Source: Porites lobata | Taxonomy: Eukaryota > Cnidaria > Anthozoa > Scleractinia > Poritidae | Assembly: GCA_942486035.1 (NCBI GenBank) | Contig: CALNXK010000072.1 | Span: 1,180,001 to 1,244,000, forward strand | Length of the DNA stretch: 64,000 nucleotides | Direction of reading: 5' to 3' | Shown here: piece after piece, positions 11,633-22,157 of the stretch | How the letters are laid out: each line of letters starts with the position of its first letter | Numbering within the stretch: position 1 is the stretch's first letter | Made by a program: the position numbers and the translations under genes | Notes under the pieces: generated by a model | The model's input: the letters and a program-made list of their open reading frames with translations, nothing else | The model's database searches: none | Told to the model about the DNA's origin: nothing

Positions 11633-12617
11633 TACAGTCGAACCGAGGGGCAGAGTGAAGTGTCCGTATTAGAGAGGTGTCCGTATAAAAGAGGTCACTA
11701 TGATAAAGTCACTTTTATGAATCCACTTGCAGTTTTAAGTGTTCAGTAGCTAAAACCAGCATTTATTATTAGTTTATTAATTCACAGTACAAAGACACTG
11801 TCTTTCAATAGCATACAACATTGCACATTTCAGCTACGTACGTACAGTCGTAGAAAAATCACTGTTTCAAAACGAAACGAGCTACAGCGCAATGCTGCAC
11901 GCTATGCGGTACGTAAAAAGTTGTAACGTAAAATACAATTCTGAAAGCGTCTTTCGCTATTTTGCAAGTGCAGTAAACAGTAACTAGAGTACAAAATGTA
12001 ACAGAAAAGATCTTTATGCTATCTGTAGTTATTCAAGCTTTAAAAAGTTCCTCTGTGCACCTTTTGCAAGTCGTCCTTTGATATACAGCTACTGAGCTTT
12101 TGAAATCACACCTTGCATAGCTCATCAGCCAGACGGGATTCACCCTGTGCAGACAACCTCGTCCCCAGGGCGCTTTTCCTTGGCTTTGGAGGTAGTCCTG
12201 GCATCGGCCGGCCAATACGTCATTTTGATTGGTTGATTGATCTAGGTAATTCATGTACGAAAATGGCCAAATAAAAATAATTTATGCATCATGCCGAAAT
12301 CGAAATGGCGGAAAGTATGTCCACTCCACCAAAGATTTCTGCAAGAAATCCAGTTTGCAGGCAATGTGGTGGTTCTCATGAGAGTCGCTATATGCTTCGA
12401 ATATTCAACAAAGCCGGCTCATGTAAAGATCTGTATTCGAAAGTTTATAAAACCTATGGTAAAAAAATTCTTTTCCCGTCCCACCTCCAAAGCCAGGGAA
12501 AAGCGCCCTGGGGACAAGGTTTCAGATTCACCTGATCTGGATGCCGGATTCACTTGATCACCGCAGTGTCCGTAATAAAGAGGTTAGGTTTATATGAATT
12601 TACTCGTCCGTATTAGA
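11633..12617. mobile_element. Pogo-like MITE, copy B
   Basis: It begins TACAGTCGAACCGAGGGG, GTGTCCGTATTAGAGAGG, and carries the shared interior in the opposite orientation to copy A (TCACTTTTATGAATCCACTT; AAAGACACTGTCTTTCAATA). The right end stops inside CGTCCGTATTAGA, where the repeat CCACAGGTAACCC begins, so the terminus is lost. A second element is nested at 12155-12521. Confidence 0.7.
12155..12521. mobile_element. TIR element AACCTCGTCCCCAGGGCGC, 367 bp
   Basis: AACCTCGTCCCCAGGGCGCT at 12155 is mirrored by AGCGCCCTGGGGACAAGGTT ending at 12521, and the match continues inward through CTTTGGAGGT / ACCTCCAAAG. A fragment of the same terminus lies at 33586-33605. Inside, ATTTTGATTGGTTGATTGAT and an ATG-containing stretch are present, but frames on the two strands overlap and resemble nothing known. 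Confidence 0.75.
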
Positions 12618-13600
12618 CCACAGGTAACCCAAGCTCACTATGAGAGCCCTGAACAGCATTATCCTACTTAGCTAATTAATTATTCATAGGGCAACAGTTA
12701 TAAGACGTTGTATGAGAATTATCCTATCTCTCCATAACGAAACCGTACATTAAATTTTTCCTTCAGATTGCATTTAATATTTTCTTTTGTTTATTTGTAT
12801 GTTGACTGCGTTTCAGGCCTCTTCGGATGCAAGAGCCCGAGAACAACACTACCCTTCTAAGCTCATTAATTATTCACACAGCAAGAAAATTATAAGACGT
12901 TGTATGAGAAATATTCTTTGCTCACTAAATTAGTAAAATGTAAAATGTACCTTTAGCGTCTTCTTGTCTTCCTTTGTATTCTGGCTGCATTACAGACCTC
13001 CTGGTCACTGTTTAATGTTTTTTTTTTAGCGACAGTTTTTCACCCAGATGACAGTAGAGAGAATAGCCTGCGAAAACATCCGTTTCTCCTCGCTCTTCGC
13101 GGCTGTGGACGTTTTCGTCTGCGACTCAGCGGCAGAAATTCCATACTCATGACGCAAATCAATGTTTACATAATAAATCTGGTAGTCATGGGATATCAAA
13201 TATAAATTTGTCCACTTTTTCGTGTGTTCCAGTCGATTTTGGTAAAGTGTTGTGTCCATCTGAAGAAGCTCCAGTAAAACTCAAATGCTTCTTCTAGAGA
13301 AGACTATATTCCACAAATATTCAATATTTTGTTAGAGATTCTTCGCGTTTACATTTGACCTTTGTGGCCTTTTGTCTTTTGTCTGTCTTCCGTGAACAAT
13401 AGCTAAAACAAAGTAACTGCTCCGTCGACCAATCAGCTTTTATGACCGGATTCCGGACAGATTTTTACGTCATCAGTTAGGAATTTCTGTCACTGAGTCG
13501 GAGACGTTCCTCCGCGCGAAACATCCCCAGCGGCGAAGAGCGAAGAGAAACGGATGTTTTCGCAGGCTATAGAGAGAAAGAAGAGAAGTTTGGCAAGCCT
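12618..13600. repeat. Dispersed repeat, forward copy of the 25.1-25.5 kb sequence
   Basis: CCACAGGTAACCCAAGCTCA, ACTATGAGAGCCCTGAACAG, AATTAATTATTCATAGGGCA, GCGTTTCAGGCCTCTTCGGA and GCGACAGTTTTTCACCCAGA recur in the same order, inverted, at about 25084-25530. The end CTCTCATAGTGAGCTTGGG appears again at 34396-34447. The copy is broken at 13055 by the MULE-like MITE. Confidence 0.7.
13064..13569. mobile_element. MULE-like MITE, 506 bp, with 9-bp target-site duplication
   Basis: The ends TAGCCTGCGAAAACATCCGT (13064) and ACGGATGTTTTCGCAGGCTA (ending 13569) are inverted repeats continuing inward through TTTCTCCTCGCTCTTCGC. The nonamer TAGAGAGAA is found immediately before (13055-13063) and after (13570-13578), and the target matches the uninterrupted repeat copy at 25.1 kb. 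Nine-base duplications are typical of Mutator-like elements. No transposase; short frames inside are not supported as genes. Confidence 0.85.
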
Positions 13601-14330
13601 CTCTTGACCTGGTCCGTTCTCGGCGGCGATAAATTCCGTGACATTTGCCACATAGAGACAATTCCGCCCGAAACAGATGTTCTGATAAATAACGCACATT
13701 TTCCATCATTCACATCGTCAAAATTCCCATTTTGAAGGTCCTAAATCGCCAACGAAATAGACAGTCCATGGCCGGGACTAGGCGCCTCGACAGCAGCCCC
13801 GCAACGGACTCCAACCGTCAAGTCTACAATTTCAAACCGACACGGGCTGGCAGGGTCAAATTGTTCAACCGTCAAAGGACAATTGGAGCATTTAGCCTCC
13901 TGGGCACAGTATCTGGTGTTTCACTTCTCACATTGCACTTGGGGGGTTGCGGAAGTCAGGCATCGCGTGTCAGATATATAGTGATGTTGCAAATGTCGAT
14001 GTCTACCCTTCGTTTTGAAAAGCGTTTGACCTTTATTTTTTCAGGGATGATTTAGACAAAAATATTGCAAAAAGAATTGCGGCTGTAAACTGTTGTTAGA
14101 TTTTTTTCCTCTTTTTCAACAAGTGGCAGTAAGTAGCAAGTTTGGGACAGGATCTTCTCAGGCCGGTGCTGTTATCTACTGGGAGTGTTTCTACGGAAAG
14201 GAAATATGTTAATAAATATTTCTTTGAATGTACTCTTGGTAATTCTGCCACAATAATAGCTAGAGCGATTTAAAGATCAAATCAAAGTATTTATTTACAT
14301 ATTTCGTTTCCATTTTGGTAGTTTTCCCGA
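13590..14330. other. No gene supported
   Basis: Frames up to 107 codons occur on both strands (13732-14055 plus among them), but they lack recognisable domains, splice context or unusual composition. I see no repeat boundary except the flanking ones. Confidence 0.4.
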
Positions 14331-14440
14331 AAAATTCGTTAAATGGAGGTGTTCCATATAACGAACGAATCTCCCCAGTCCCTTGGCAATTAGTTAAATC
14401 GGGCTCCTGGTTAAATCGAGGTTCCAGTGTATCAGAAAAA
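14330..14440 (-). mobile_element. Fragment of the GGAACCTCGATTTAAC pogo-like MITE
   Basis: On the minus strand this reads CACTGGAACCTCGATTTAAC then TGCCAAGGGACTGGGGAGAT, which matches the element at 3197-3374 in order. Only one end is present. Confidence 0.55.
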
Positions 14441-14588
14441 TTCGGTTGAGCACTAAGGACAACAACAACTAACTGCAGAGTAAGTTTCATTGTCCTTTAT
14501 TTAGTATTTCCTACGAAATTTTAGGATCGTATTATTACCCTTTACAATCACTGTAGTTTACTGGAACCGTACCTTGGTAATATCACAG

Positions 14589-14775
14589 AGCCTGGGTTAC
14601 CTGTGGTTCGATTACCGAACCAATCGAACGACAATCCGACCGGTTGGGTTCGATTGAGTTCGACTGATTTTTAGTTCGGTTTTGTTCGATTAGCTACGCC
14701 GGGATAAATACACGAATATCAATTCGAGAGAAATTAGATCATTGCAAGAGACCACAGGCAGCCCAAACTCACGTT
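14589..14775. mobile_element. Short TIR element (TGGGTTACCTGTGGTTC)
   Basis: GCCTGGGTTACCTGTGGTTC at about 14588 faces GAGACCACAGGCAGCCCA at about 14751-14768. The interior is dominated by repeated TTCGATT/TTCGGTT motifs. The same terminal words start the 12618 repeat and end the 34396-34447 fragment. Confidence 0.5.
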
Positions 14776-14778
14776 ACG

Positions 14779-17347
14779 AGGAAAGGGTGTAAAGTAACTT
14801 ATTTACCATAGGTGACGCGTGACCATTGTGCTAGACGAGTCGGTGTCGCGCTACAGGCGACCGTTGAAAATATGAGACTTTGTATCAGAAATAAAATATT
14901 TAGACTGCGAGCAGTCTCTTTATTTTTCTTTACAAAGTTATTGCAAGAGAAACACAAGCACGCGAGCCGCGATAAACGAGAGCGTAAGCCCGAGAAGAAA
15001 AAATAAGAGACTGCTGACTCTTTTGTTCTGTAAGGAGACAACGAAGCTGTCAAGTTAATCTAATTAACCAGTTACTGGTAAACCCGATTAACTTGAAACG
15101 ATTTATAATAGAACTTAAACAATTGAAAAATTTTACTTTTTTAAAAATCCAGTAAGATTGCCTTGAATTCTCGTAGAATTCCTTTCCCTTGAGGAAATTT
15201 ACAGCAGCGACGGGTGCAAGGGCGCAAATGACACGTTTACTAGGCTCTTGCACTGTGAAGAAGTGAGCCCTTGCACCCGTCGTGTAAGTGCTAATTGTCA
15301 TAATGCAAATTAGATGGTAAGCGCAACAGCGGTCACAGGCACTGAACGAAAGTCAGACGTGCCTCGAAGTCCGGCACAAATGGTTCAATTTGATGGGGAA
15401 ATTATAAAGCTTTTTTCGATCCGTTCTCTTAGAGAGGAAAAGGAGTTTTCCCTCTTGGGTTGGAGCTGAAAAAATTTGCAGCAGAATTGAATTTCGGCGA
15501 AAAAACTGCATTTTTGTTGCGACTGGTCCAGGGCCTTGCCAGATCCAGGCAGGAGCCCATCAAATGGAGCCTCCATCTCCATTAATTTGTTGAGTCAACC
15601 CTTTCCCGAGTAGATTTATAAATAGAACGGCTTGTTTCCCGCGAAAAGTGTCATATTTCCGTGAGTCTTGTATGTCACCGTGAAAAAAATGAAGTTGGAT
15701 GAAGTCGAAATCAGAAGCCCGTCCTTCGACCGTTTTCCTTTTTTACTATACGTCCGTTTTTACAGTTTTACAGCCGCTGGGATCTGGGATGAAATAAAAG
15801 TTAATGAATTACCCGACTGAGACTGAGCATGAAGCGATGGGACAAAGGCAGCGAACTGAGGATCACGGAAAGGTTCTTTGCGAGTGTTTGTTTTTGGTTC
15901 TTTTTGCCGTCATACATCCCACATTTAAGCATGCACCTTGAAAAGAGTCGACGATTAAGCGTTCTGTGGACGATTTGAAACTTTTCGATGATCAGCGCCG
16001 AAAAAGTGCCAGGATTATTTGATTTTTGTCATCGCCGTGGAGTGGATTTCGCCAGTTAAGCACCGCGTGCAAAAGCGATGACCTATTAGTAGCAACTAAG
16101 GAGGAATGCTTCAGAAAAATTGCAGTCTTCCTTTACAACTGACTTGTATCACCATGAGAGTTGCCTGACAAAACTGGCACTTGAAAAGTTGAACAGAAGA
16201 CAGCAGTTACTCGACCGTGGAGCTAACTCAAAAGTAATTTGCTAACGGTGGAATTTGTGACATCGCGCCTCAGTCCAAAGACCTTCTTATCTCAAGAAAA
16301 ACAAAACGGATTGTATCTGCGCCAAAAGAATTATGACTGACTAACAGGAGGATTCTCAGCAATTAATGTAGAAGTGTAGGCCAATTCTTTCCTTCGAATT
16401 CGCATCTGTAGATCACTTTTTTGCGAGAAAACAATGGCTGGGCTCGGCGTTACAAAACATAGCAGGCAATCATCACACTAACTGACGGACAAAACAGCCA
16501 CAGTATTTATTCAGACAAACGCATTTCGGAAAAAAACTTGAAAAACTAAAAATTTCATTAATATTGAGTCATTTAGCCGAAATAAGAACCTTAACGCTCA
16601 AAAAGATTGGCTAAAGAAAACGAATCCTGTCAGAACTACAGACTGCAGGTAGTAGTTAATCATTACGCATGTAACAGACCAGCTTCATGGCCTCTTAATG
16701 TGAGACAAGCAACCAAAATAAAGATTAACATAGTCAGAGTTTAAAACTCTCCACAGCATAATCTATCCGCTAGAAAGAAAAGAAAGAAAATCTTTGAGGG
16801 ATGAAAACGATTTTGTTTTGATTTTGTTTGGCCTGTCAGCACCGGATTTCCTGCTGTTTCATGAAGTACAATAGCAGTGTCATTTAGTCGTTGTGATTGG
16901 CTCTTCCCACAATCGGCGCGCGAAGTCTCCCCTGGGAACCGTTCTAATTATAAATCTACTCGGGAAAGGGTTGACTCCAAGGGCTTGTATGGGAGATGGA
17001 GGCTCCATTTGATGGGCTCCTGATCCAGGTGACCAGCCTTGACTTCGTCTTATGAAGGGAGTAACAGTAACAGTGGTTATGCAATAAAACCAAAAAAAAA
17101 AAACAGTAAAACGACAAGCAGACACCGAAACACGGTGGAATATATCGCAGGAAAGTCTGTCTTTTTTTAGTTATTTTCTTGAAAGAAAAATTAGATTTAA
17201 CGTTATTTAGCGTTCGAAGATTTCAGTATTTTATTTCTGATACAAAGTCTCATATTTTCAACGGTCGCCTGTAACGCGACACCGACTGGTCTAGCAAAAA
17301 GGTCACGCGTCACCTATGGTAAGTAAATTACTTTACACCCTTTCCTT
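14779..17347. mobile_element. Large TIR element with about 120-bp inverted ends
   Basis: Positions 14779-14900 and 17228-17347 are inverted copies (AGGAAAGGGTGTAAAGTAAC ..., and GACTTTGTATCAGAAATAAA at the inner end) with modest divergence. About 1 kb of the interior is shared with 10820-11632. The element is interrupted by the hAT-like unit at 15550-17022. No transposase frame is visible. Confidence 0.75.
15550..17022. mobile_element. hAT-like non-autonomous element, 1,473 bp
   Basis: The terminal repeats begin CAGGAGCCCATCAAATGGAG at 15550 and end CTCCATTTGATGGGCTCCTG at 17022. The pairing continues inward as GTTGAGTCAACCCTTTCCCGAG / CTCGGGAAAGGGTTGACTC after a short gap. The heptamer ATCCAGG flanks both sides (15543-15549; 17023-17029). 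CAGG-type ends with a 7-8 bp duplication suggest hAT. The empty site can be read in the related copy near 11.11 kb, where GATCCAGG is uninterrupted. No transposase frame was seen. Confidence 0.8.
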
Positions 17348-17349
17348 GT

Positions 17350-18092
17350 GGATGGCGCGTTATTTCAGTCATCGCCGAGAATAAACTGCATGCTCATGAC
17401 AAGACTTATTTGCATACAATGAAAGTTTGCAACACACGACCAGTTTATAGCCTCAGCATCGGAGTTTTCACTGAAGTATTCAATTGTTCCAAAGTAATCA
17501 TCGCTTTCGTGGACCGACTCGTTCCAGAAAAGCTCGACACCTTTCACATCAATCTTGCTGTGGCTGCCCTTGAAAGTCGTACTTGGCATCCGAAGGAGTT
17601 TCATTGTTATTCACAAGAAAAAAAGAGAAACACCTTAATCCTCAGATCTTCAGTTTAACTCCAGATAATCTTTAAATTGTTTAGTTCTTCAGTTAACAAC
17701 TTAGACTGCCTTACACGATACGGATGAGCGAAGGATTACATGGATTGTAAACCCAAATCACACATGTGATAAACAAGAACATGGCGGCAACTAGAACGAG
17801 TCCTAAGCAAAATGGGAACAACCGCTGACCATAAATACTGATAACTCCTCACTACGGCACTGCTGTAGTAACATGGCTCCTCAACTGCATGTCATGCAGT
17901 TAAGACAAAACAATAAACCTACATGAGTCCATAAGGCTAAACGTTCAACAAACTATCAGTTCGATACTCAAACAGTAGAATCTCGAAAGTTCAAGAAAAC
18001 TGATCGGCAACAGCGACTGAATGTTAAATGAGTTAATCAAAATCAAGTGTTCACTACAATGTTCATTGACAATAAAACCTTTGCAACGTCGA
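17350..18092. other. No gene supported; possible 3' flank of the BEL element
   Basis: The region lies downstream of the BEL/Pao integrase end on the minus strand, where a 3' LTR would be expected. With no second LTR visible upstream of gag, I could not delimit one. Overlapping frames of 79-82 codons at 17365-17658 on opposite strands are not recognised. Confidence 0.3.
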
Positions 18093-18725
18093 TCAATTGT
18101 TCTGTGTTGGCTCCTCGATGGGGACTTTCCTCGTCTCCTCTTGAAAGACATCCTCCTGGAACACTTCATCGCCAGTCAACAATAGAACGAGCTTGTGTAT
18201 ATGTCTATCTAAATATGATGGTGGGCGTTGGCGTTTGCCACTATCATCCAAATTCCCGTCTGCCATCAGCAACCCGACCTTTCTGACATATCCGTCGTCA
18301 CTAGGGTACACCTGCACTACTTTGCCAAGTGGCCACTTGTTGCGCGTGCTTTCACTTTCCTCAGAGATGACTATATCACCAACAGCAAGGTTTCTCTTAA
18401 GCTGGACCCACTTTTGCCTGACTTGTAACGTTTGAAGATACTCTCTCCTCCATCTCAGCCAGAATTCATTTGCTAGATACTGAACTCTTCTCCAACGTCT
18501 GCAACAATACATATCGGCTCTTTGAAACTTTCCTGGGGGCGGTAGCTCTGGCGCTTCTGCGCCACATAAGTTATCGACGCTGAGGGGTCTTGAATTAATA
18601 ATGCACTCAACTTCTATCAAGAGTGTTCGCAATGTCGCATCATCAAGTTGGCTGCCAGCTTGTAACAGTAGTGGTTCAAGTGCGTTGCGTACACTACGAA
18701 TCAAACCTTCCCATGTCCCGCCCAT
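18093..18725 (-). pseudogene. BEL/Pao integrase C-terminus and DUF5641 domain
   Basis: The 210-codon frame opens at MGGTWEGLIRSVRNAL (end of the integrase core), continues through IINSRPLSV, and then through RRWRRVQYLANEFWLRWRRE and VGDIVISEESESTRNKWPLG, the DUF5641-type region that closes Pao polyproteins. The frame is uninterrupted, but it is cut off from the upstream integrase core by a stop and frameshift near 18728. Confidence 0.85.
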
Positions 18726-18729
18726 GTGA

Positions 18730-19246
18730 CTAGAATGGACCTACGTTCAACTTGAATGGAATCCACTCGCATCCATTCCTTAGCAAATAGTCTTGAACAC
18801 GATCTTGATTCCTCTCACATAATGCTGCGTTCTGTTCACTTCGTGCACCAATCAAATTTGTCCCTTGGTCGGACCTCAGTTGTCTCACAGCACCTCTTTG
18901 ATTCATGAAATGTCTCAATGCGTTTATAAAGGAAGAACTCTCCAATGAATTGGCAGTCTCTAGATGAACACTTCGTGACCTCATACACGTATACAATACT
19001 CCATACGATTTCTCGCCGCCACTTTTCCCACTGCGGGTGTAGATACTCTGGAACAGGGCTATCCCAATCCAGCTTGTCTTTGCACATCTGATGAAGAATG
19101 TGTTTACTTCTGAGTGTAACAGGGGCCAGGTACCCATTAGGATCATAAATGGAGCCAATAGTGGACAATACACCTCTTCGAGTTAAAGGGCGATCATGAA
19201 GTTCAATCCGGAACCGGAAACTGTCACTTTCCGCGCACCACATCAC
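18730..19246 (-). pseudogene. BEL/Pao RT tail fused by deletion to the integrase core
   Basis: The minus frame from 19246 reads GVLSTIGSIYDPNGYLAPVT and reaches LHPQWEKWRRE, which normally precedes RNase H. At about 19015 a second frame takes over with SYGVLYTCMRSRSVHLE and INALRHFMNQRGAVRQLRSD, the integrase catalytic core. RNase H and the N-terminal integrase domain, normally about a kilobase, are absent, so an internal deletion joined the two. The frame then runs out at 18730. Confidence 0.8.
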
Positions 19247-19296
19247 GCCTAGCGCTCTTTCAGTGGGTAATGGATCTGAAGCTAAGTTCAGTTCCT

Positions 19297-19975
19297 TTAT
19301 TTCCTTTGAGTGGTCATCAACCCGGAAGGGCTTCGAGAACTTCTTTCTTGTTGGAGACTTATCTTATGTAATCTGAGACGAGCCTTGCTACAAATTGCTT
19401 GACTGGCCTTGATTAACTGGATGGCTTTGGGTACCGTTGATACAGATTTCAGTCCATCATCTACGTATAAATCCCTGCCTATGAACGCCGCAGCATCTGT
19501 ACCGAACTCTTCTTCGCCATCGTCAGCTGCTCGCCTAAGCTGTGGGACTAAGCTCAAAGGTCGCGCAACCTGGCGAACGTCTGGCACCAAATAGGTGAAC
19601 TTTTATACGATAGTCGATTACGTCCTTTGATGGATCCCCATCCAACCACCAAAGAAAACGTAACAGATCTCTGTGTTTTTCGGCAACCACGAACTGATGG
19701 AACATGGTCTTGATGTCCGTCATAAATGCAACGTTTTCCTTGCGAAAACGACACAAAATACCGAACAGATCGTTCATAAAGTCAGGACCTTCCAGCAAGT
19801 AGTCATTGAGGCTGACTTCGTTAAACTGGGCCGAACAGTCAGACACCACTTTTATCTGCCCTCGTTTCCTTGGATGGTAGACATCTGTATCCGGGACGTA
19901 ATTGACTTTACCGTCTTGAACCTTAAGACGATCTGCAGGAACTTCCTCTGCACATTGTAAAATTAGGTCCTTCAT
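19297..19975 (-). pseudogene. BEL/Pao reverse transcriptase with YVDD box
   Basis: The first frame (19975-19535) has YVPDTDVYHP, KVVSDCSAQF and NDLFGILCRFRKENVAFMTDI, covering the fingers and first palm aspartate region. The second frame (19590-19297) has IGRDLYVDDGLKSV, with the catalytic YVDD at 19456-19467. A frameshift around 19540-19590 separates them. The active-site residues that can be seen are kept, but no uninterrupted RT remains. Confidence 0.85.
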
Positions 19976-20043
19976 AAAGGTCTGGTAGTCTGAAAAAAGC
20001 TTTGGATTCTACTTGAATCTGTCATTCAGTTGGTTCCACTTCT

Positions 20044-20900
20044 TTACAGCAAGCTGGCGGTTGTTGGGAAGACCATACTGTCTGATTTCAACGGAAGTGG
20101 CATCACGTAACGTCCATCTGATTGTTTCTTTACTTCGTCCTCAAGAATCCTTAGAAATATCTCATCTTCCATAGAATAAGGTTTGTACTTAGGACGTGTC
20201 TCAACAAAGTCAGTTTCTAACACACAGAGAACGTTCCCTGGGCCAATAATCTCTTTAGCCTTCGTGGCAAATGCAAACTGGCAACGAATTTCTGAAGCTG
20301 CATCTCTATTACACACACCCTTGTCTGTGTTTTCAACATCACTTGACTTGCAGACTCTTGCAATAACTCCCCAACCAAGTATAGTCCTCTGAGCGTACGA
20401 CTCGTCATCTTCACCGGCAACTATTTCCCTGGGTCGGATAGCTCTCGGACAGTTGTTTCCGATCAGAATAGAAATTTCTGCATCTGGGTGGCACGGTGTC
20501 AAATTATCGGTGATGGGCTTCAGATGTAGCCATTCCATAGCCACTTCAGGTTTTGGAATCTGCAACAAGTTCCCGGGTGAAGGCCACTGGCATCTTCACT
20601 ACACATTTTCTATGGTAGTCCAGAATCTCTAGCCCGGATATCTTTTTAGATTTAACACGTGCATTTTGCTCGGAAATGAAGCTCGGTTGATGGGCCTTGC
20701 AGGTTGAACTGTTCAAAAAAGAGTCTCAGACACAAAACTGACATTTGAATGATCGTCGAGGACTGCTTGCTGCAAGATTTCCCTCTCTGGCTGTCCCACT
20801 GGTCAGACCCACACTGGTACTATTATGGTGTGATCAAATCCACTGCTTTGTTTAGGAATTAGACATACACTCATAAAATTTGAGATGGCAGCATCCTCTA
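20044..20900 (-). pseudogene. BEL/Pao protease region and linker to RT
   Basis: Upstream on the minus strand, about 20790-20700, the text AVLDDHSNVSFVSETLFEQF resembles a retroelement aspartic protease start in which the expected catalytic D-[ST]-x motif is altered to DDHS. The 174-codon frame at 20568-20044 follows with SILIGNNCPRAIRP and AQRTILGWGV, phrases usual between protease and RT in Pao elements. Frame changes separate the two. It is non-functional. Confidence 0.65.
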
Positions 20901-21082
20901 GTGTTAGTTCCTTGTGAAGGTATGTGGGATGTGTTCCTGAGCATTATTTAATTTTGCATTTCAACCTCTCCTTGCAGTTCGCTACCTGATGACTCTTACT
21001 GGCTGCACAACCCATACACAAACGTTTGCGGAAGAGGAAGTCTCTCTTTTCACTGAAAGTCTTTCTACAGAAATCAGTGCAG

Positions 21083-22024
21083 TCATCTAACTTGTGCATC
21101 ACGAAACAGACACTTCGTCAAACCATTTGGACCAGGGTTCTTTGATTTACTAGAACTAGTCGGGTCTGATTTACCGTTCCCACCACCCTTAGCTGATGTA
21201 GACAGAGAACTACCCTTCTCATTATCTGGGTTCGGCTTCAGATTTCTGATAAATCTTGGACCACTTGACGAGGCGAGGCCTTCTAACTCTGGGATGTTTG
21301 CCTTCTCTGCTGCTTCTCTGATGAAATCCGCAAACTTAAGAAAGGTAGGGTAACTGGCTTCACCATGGGTATGTCTCCATTGTTTAATTGCATCTCTCCA
21401 CTTGGTTTCAAGGTAGTAGGGTAACTTGGATAGTAACTTTACATTCTCCTTTGCATAGTCCAGTACAGAAAGACCTGGAATGGTGTTCTTTGCTGCCAAC
21501 ACCTTGTCTAACATATCTGAGAACTCCCTTAAGGCACTGGTATCCTTTGGTCCTATCTTGGGCCACTTCTCCCACTTGTTAATAAATGCTGTACTCACAA
21601 CATCACAGTTTGCATACCTTTCCTGCAATACAGACCTGGCTTTCTGATAAGCATCTTCTGTCCCAATCAGAAGATAATGTTTCACAACTTGTTTTGGCTT
21701 TCCAGTTACATACTTATTCAACATATTCAACTTGATGTCTGCTGCCAGTGGTCTAGAGTCAACTAGAGCATTAAAGGCATTCTTCCACACAGGATTTTGC
21801 AGGGTGTCACCTTCACTGAATACTGAAATGGTCAGTTTTGGAAGTTGTCCAGAAACAAACATTTCTTTGCTCACGGTACTTTGTTCTTGGTTAGCTTCTG
21901 TTAACTTGTCCATACACCTTTCTAATGATGAAGCAACTTTTTCCCACCCTTCACAGAAGGAGTTAACATGCAGTTCTGTTAACTCATCCCAAACCAACAG
22001 AGTGAAATGCATAACAGTCATCAC
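21083..22024 (-). pseudogene. BEL/Pao gag (DUF1759-type), 313-codon fragment
   Basis: The gag protein would form the particle that packages element RNA. The frame contains LPKLTISVFSEGD near residue 80, WKNAFNALVDSRPL soon after, then KHYLLIGTEDAYQKARSVLQ and LLSKLPYYLETKWRDAI, the wording of the DUF1759 domain. The frame ends just before the zinc knuckle. A frameshift near 21085 moves the reading into a frame with C-x2-C-x5-H-x4-C (LCMGCAASKSHQVANC) at about 21020-20970. The start used is the first ATG; the true start may lie elsewhere. Confidence 0.8.
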
Positions 22025-22157
22025 ACCAAAAACTTAAATACTCTATGTTAATAAATTGACAATAGCTGCAAAGCACTTCAACCGCATTTAGGCTAGGACA
22101 AAAATTTTAAAAAAATCTATTTCCGAAAATGATTTTTTTAGTATGTGCACAGTTAGG

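Larger units (their letters stand above)
18093..22040 (-). mobile_element. Degenerate BEL/Pao LTR retrotransposon
   Basis: Read on the minus strand the order is gag (22024-21083), a zinc-knuckle region and aspartic-protease-like region (about 21080-20040), reverse transcriptase (19975-19297), a remnant before RNase H (about 19250-19030), integrase core (about 19020-18730) and an integrase C-terminal/DUF5641 region (18725-18093). Multiple frameshifts and an internal deletion break it into at least six frames. No LTR pair could be found, so the ends are set by the coding remnants. BEL/Pao fits because gag is DUF1759-type and the chain ends with DUF5641-like sequence. Confidence 0.88.

Noticed and set aside
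12284..12557. Overlapping 83- and 88-codon frames starting near an ATG after AATTTATGCATC
   Set aside because: They lie inside the TIR element and run through its inverted end, so they reflect the repeat and not a gene.
17640..18092. 3' LTR of the BEL element
   Set aside because: No matching 5' LTR upstream of gag, so a boundary cannot be justified.
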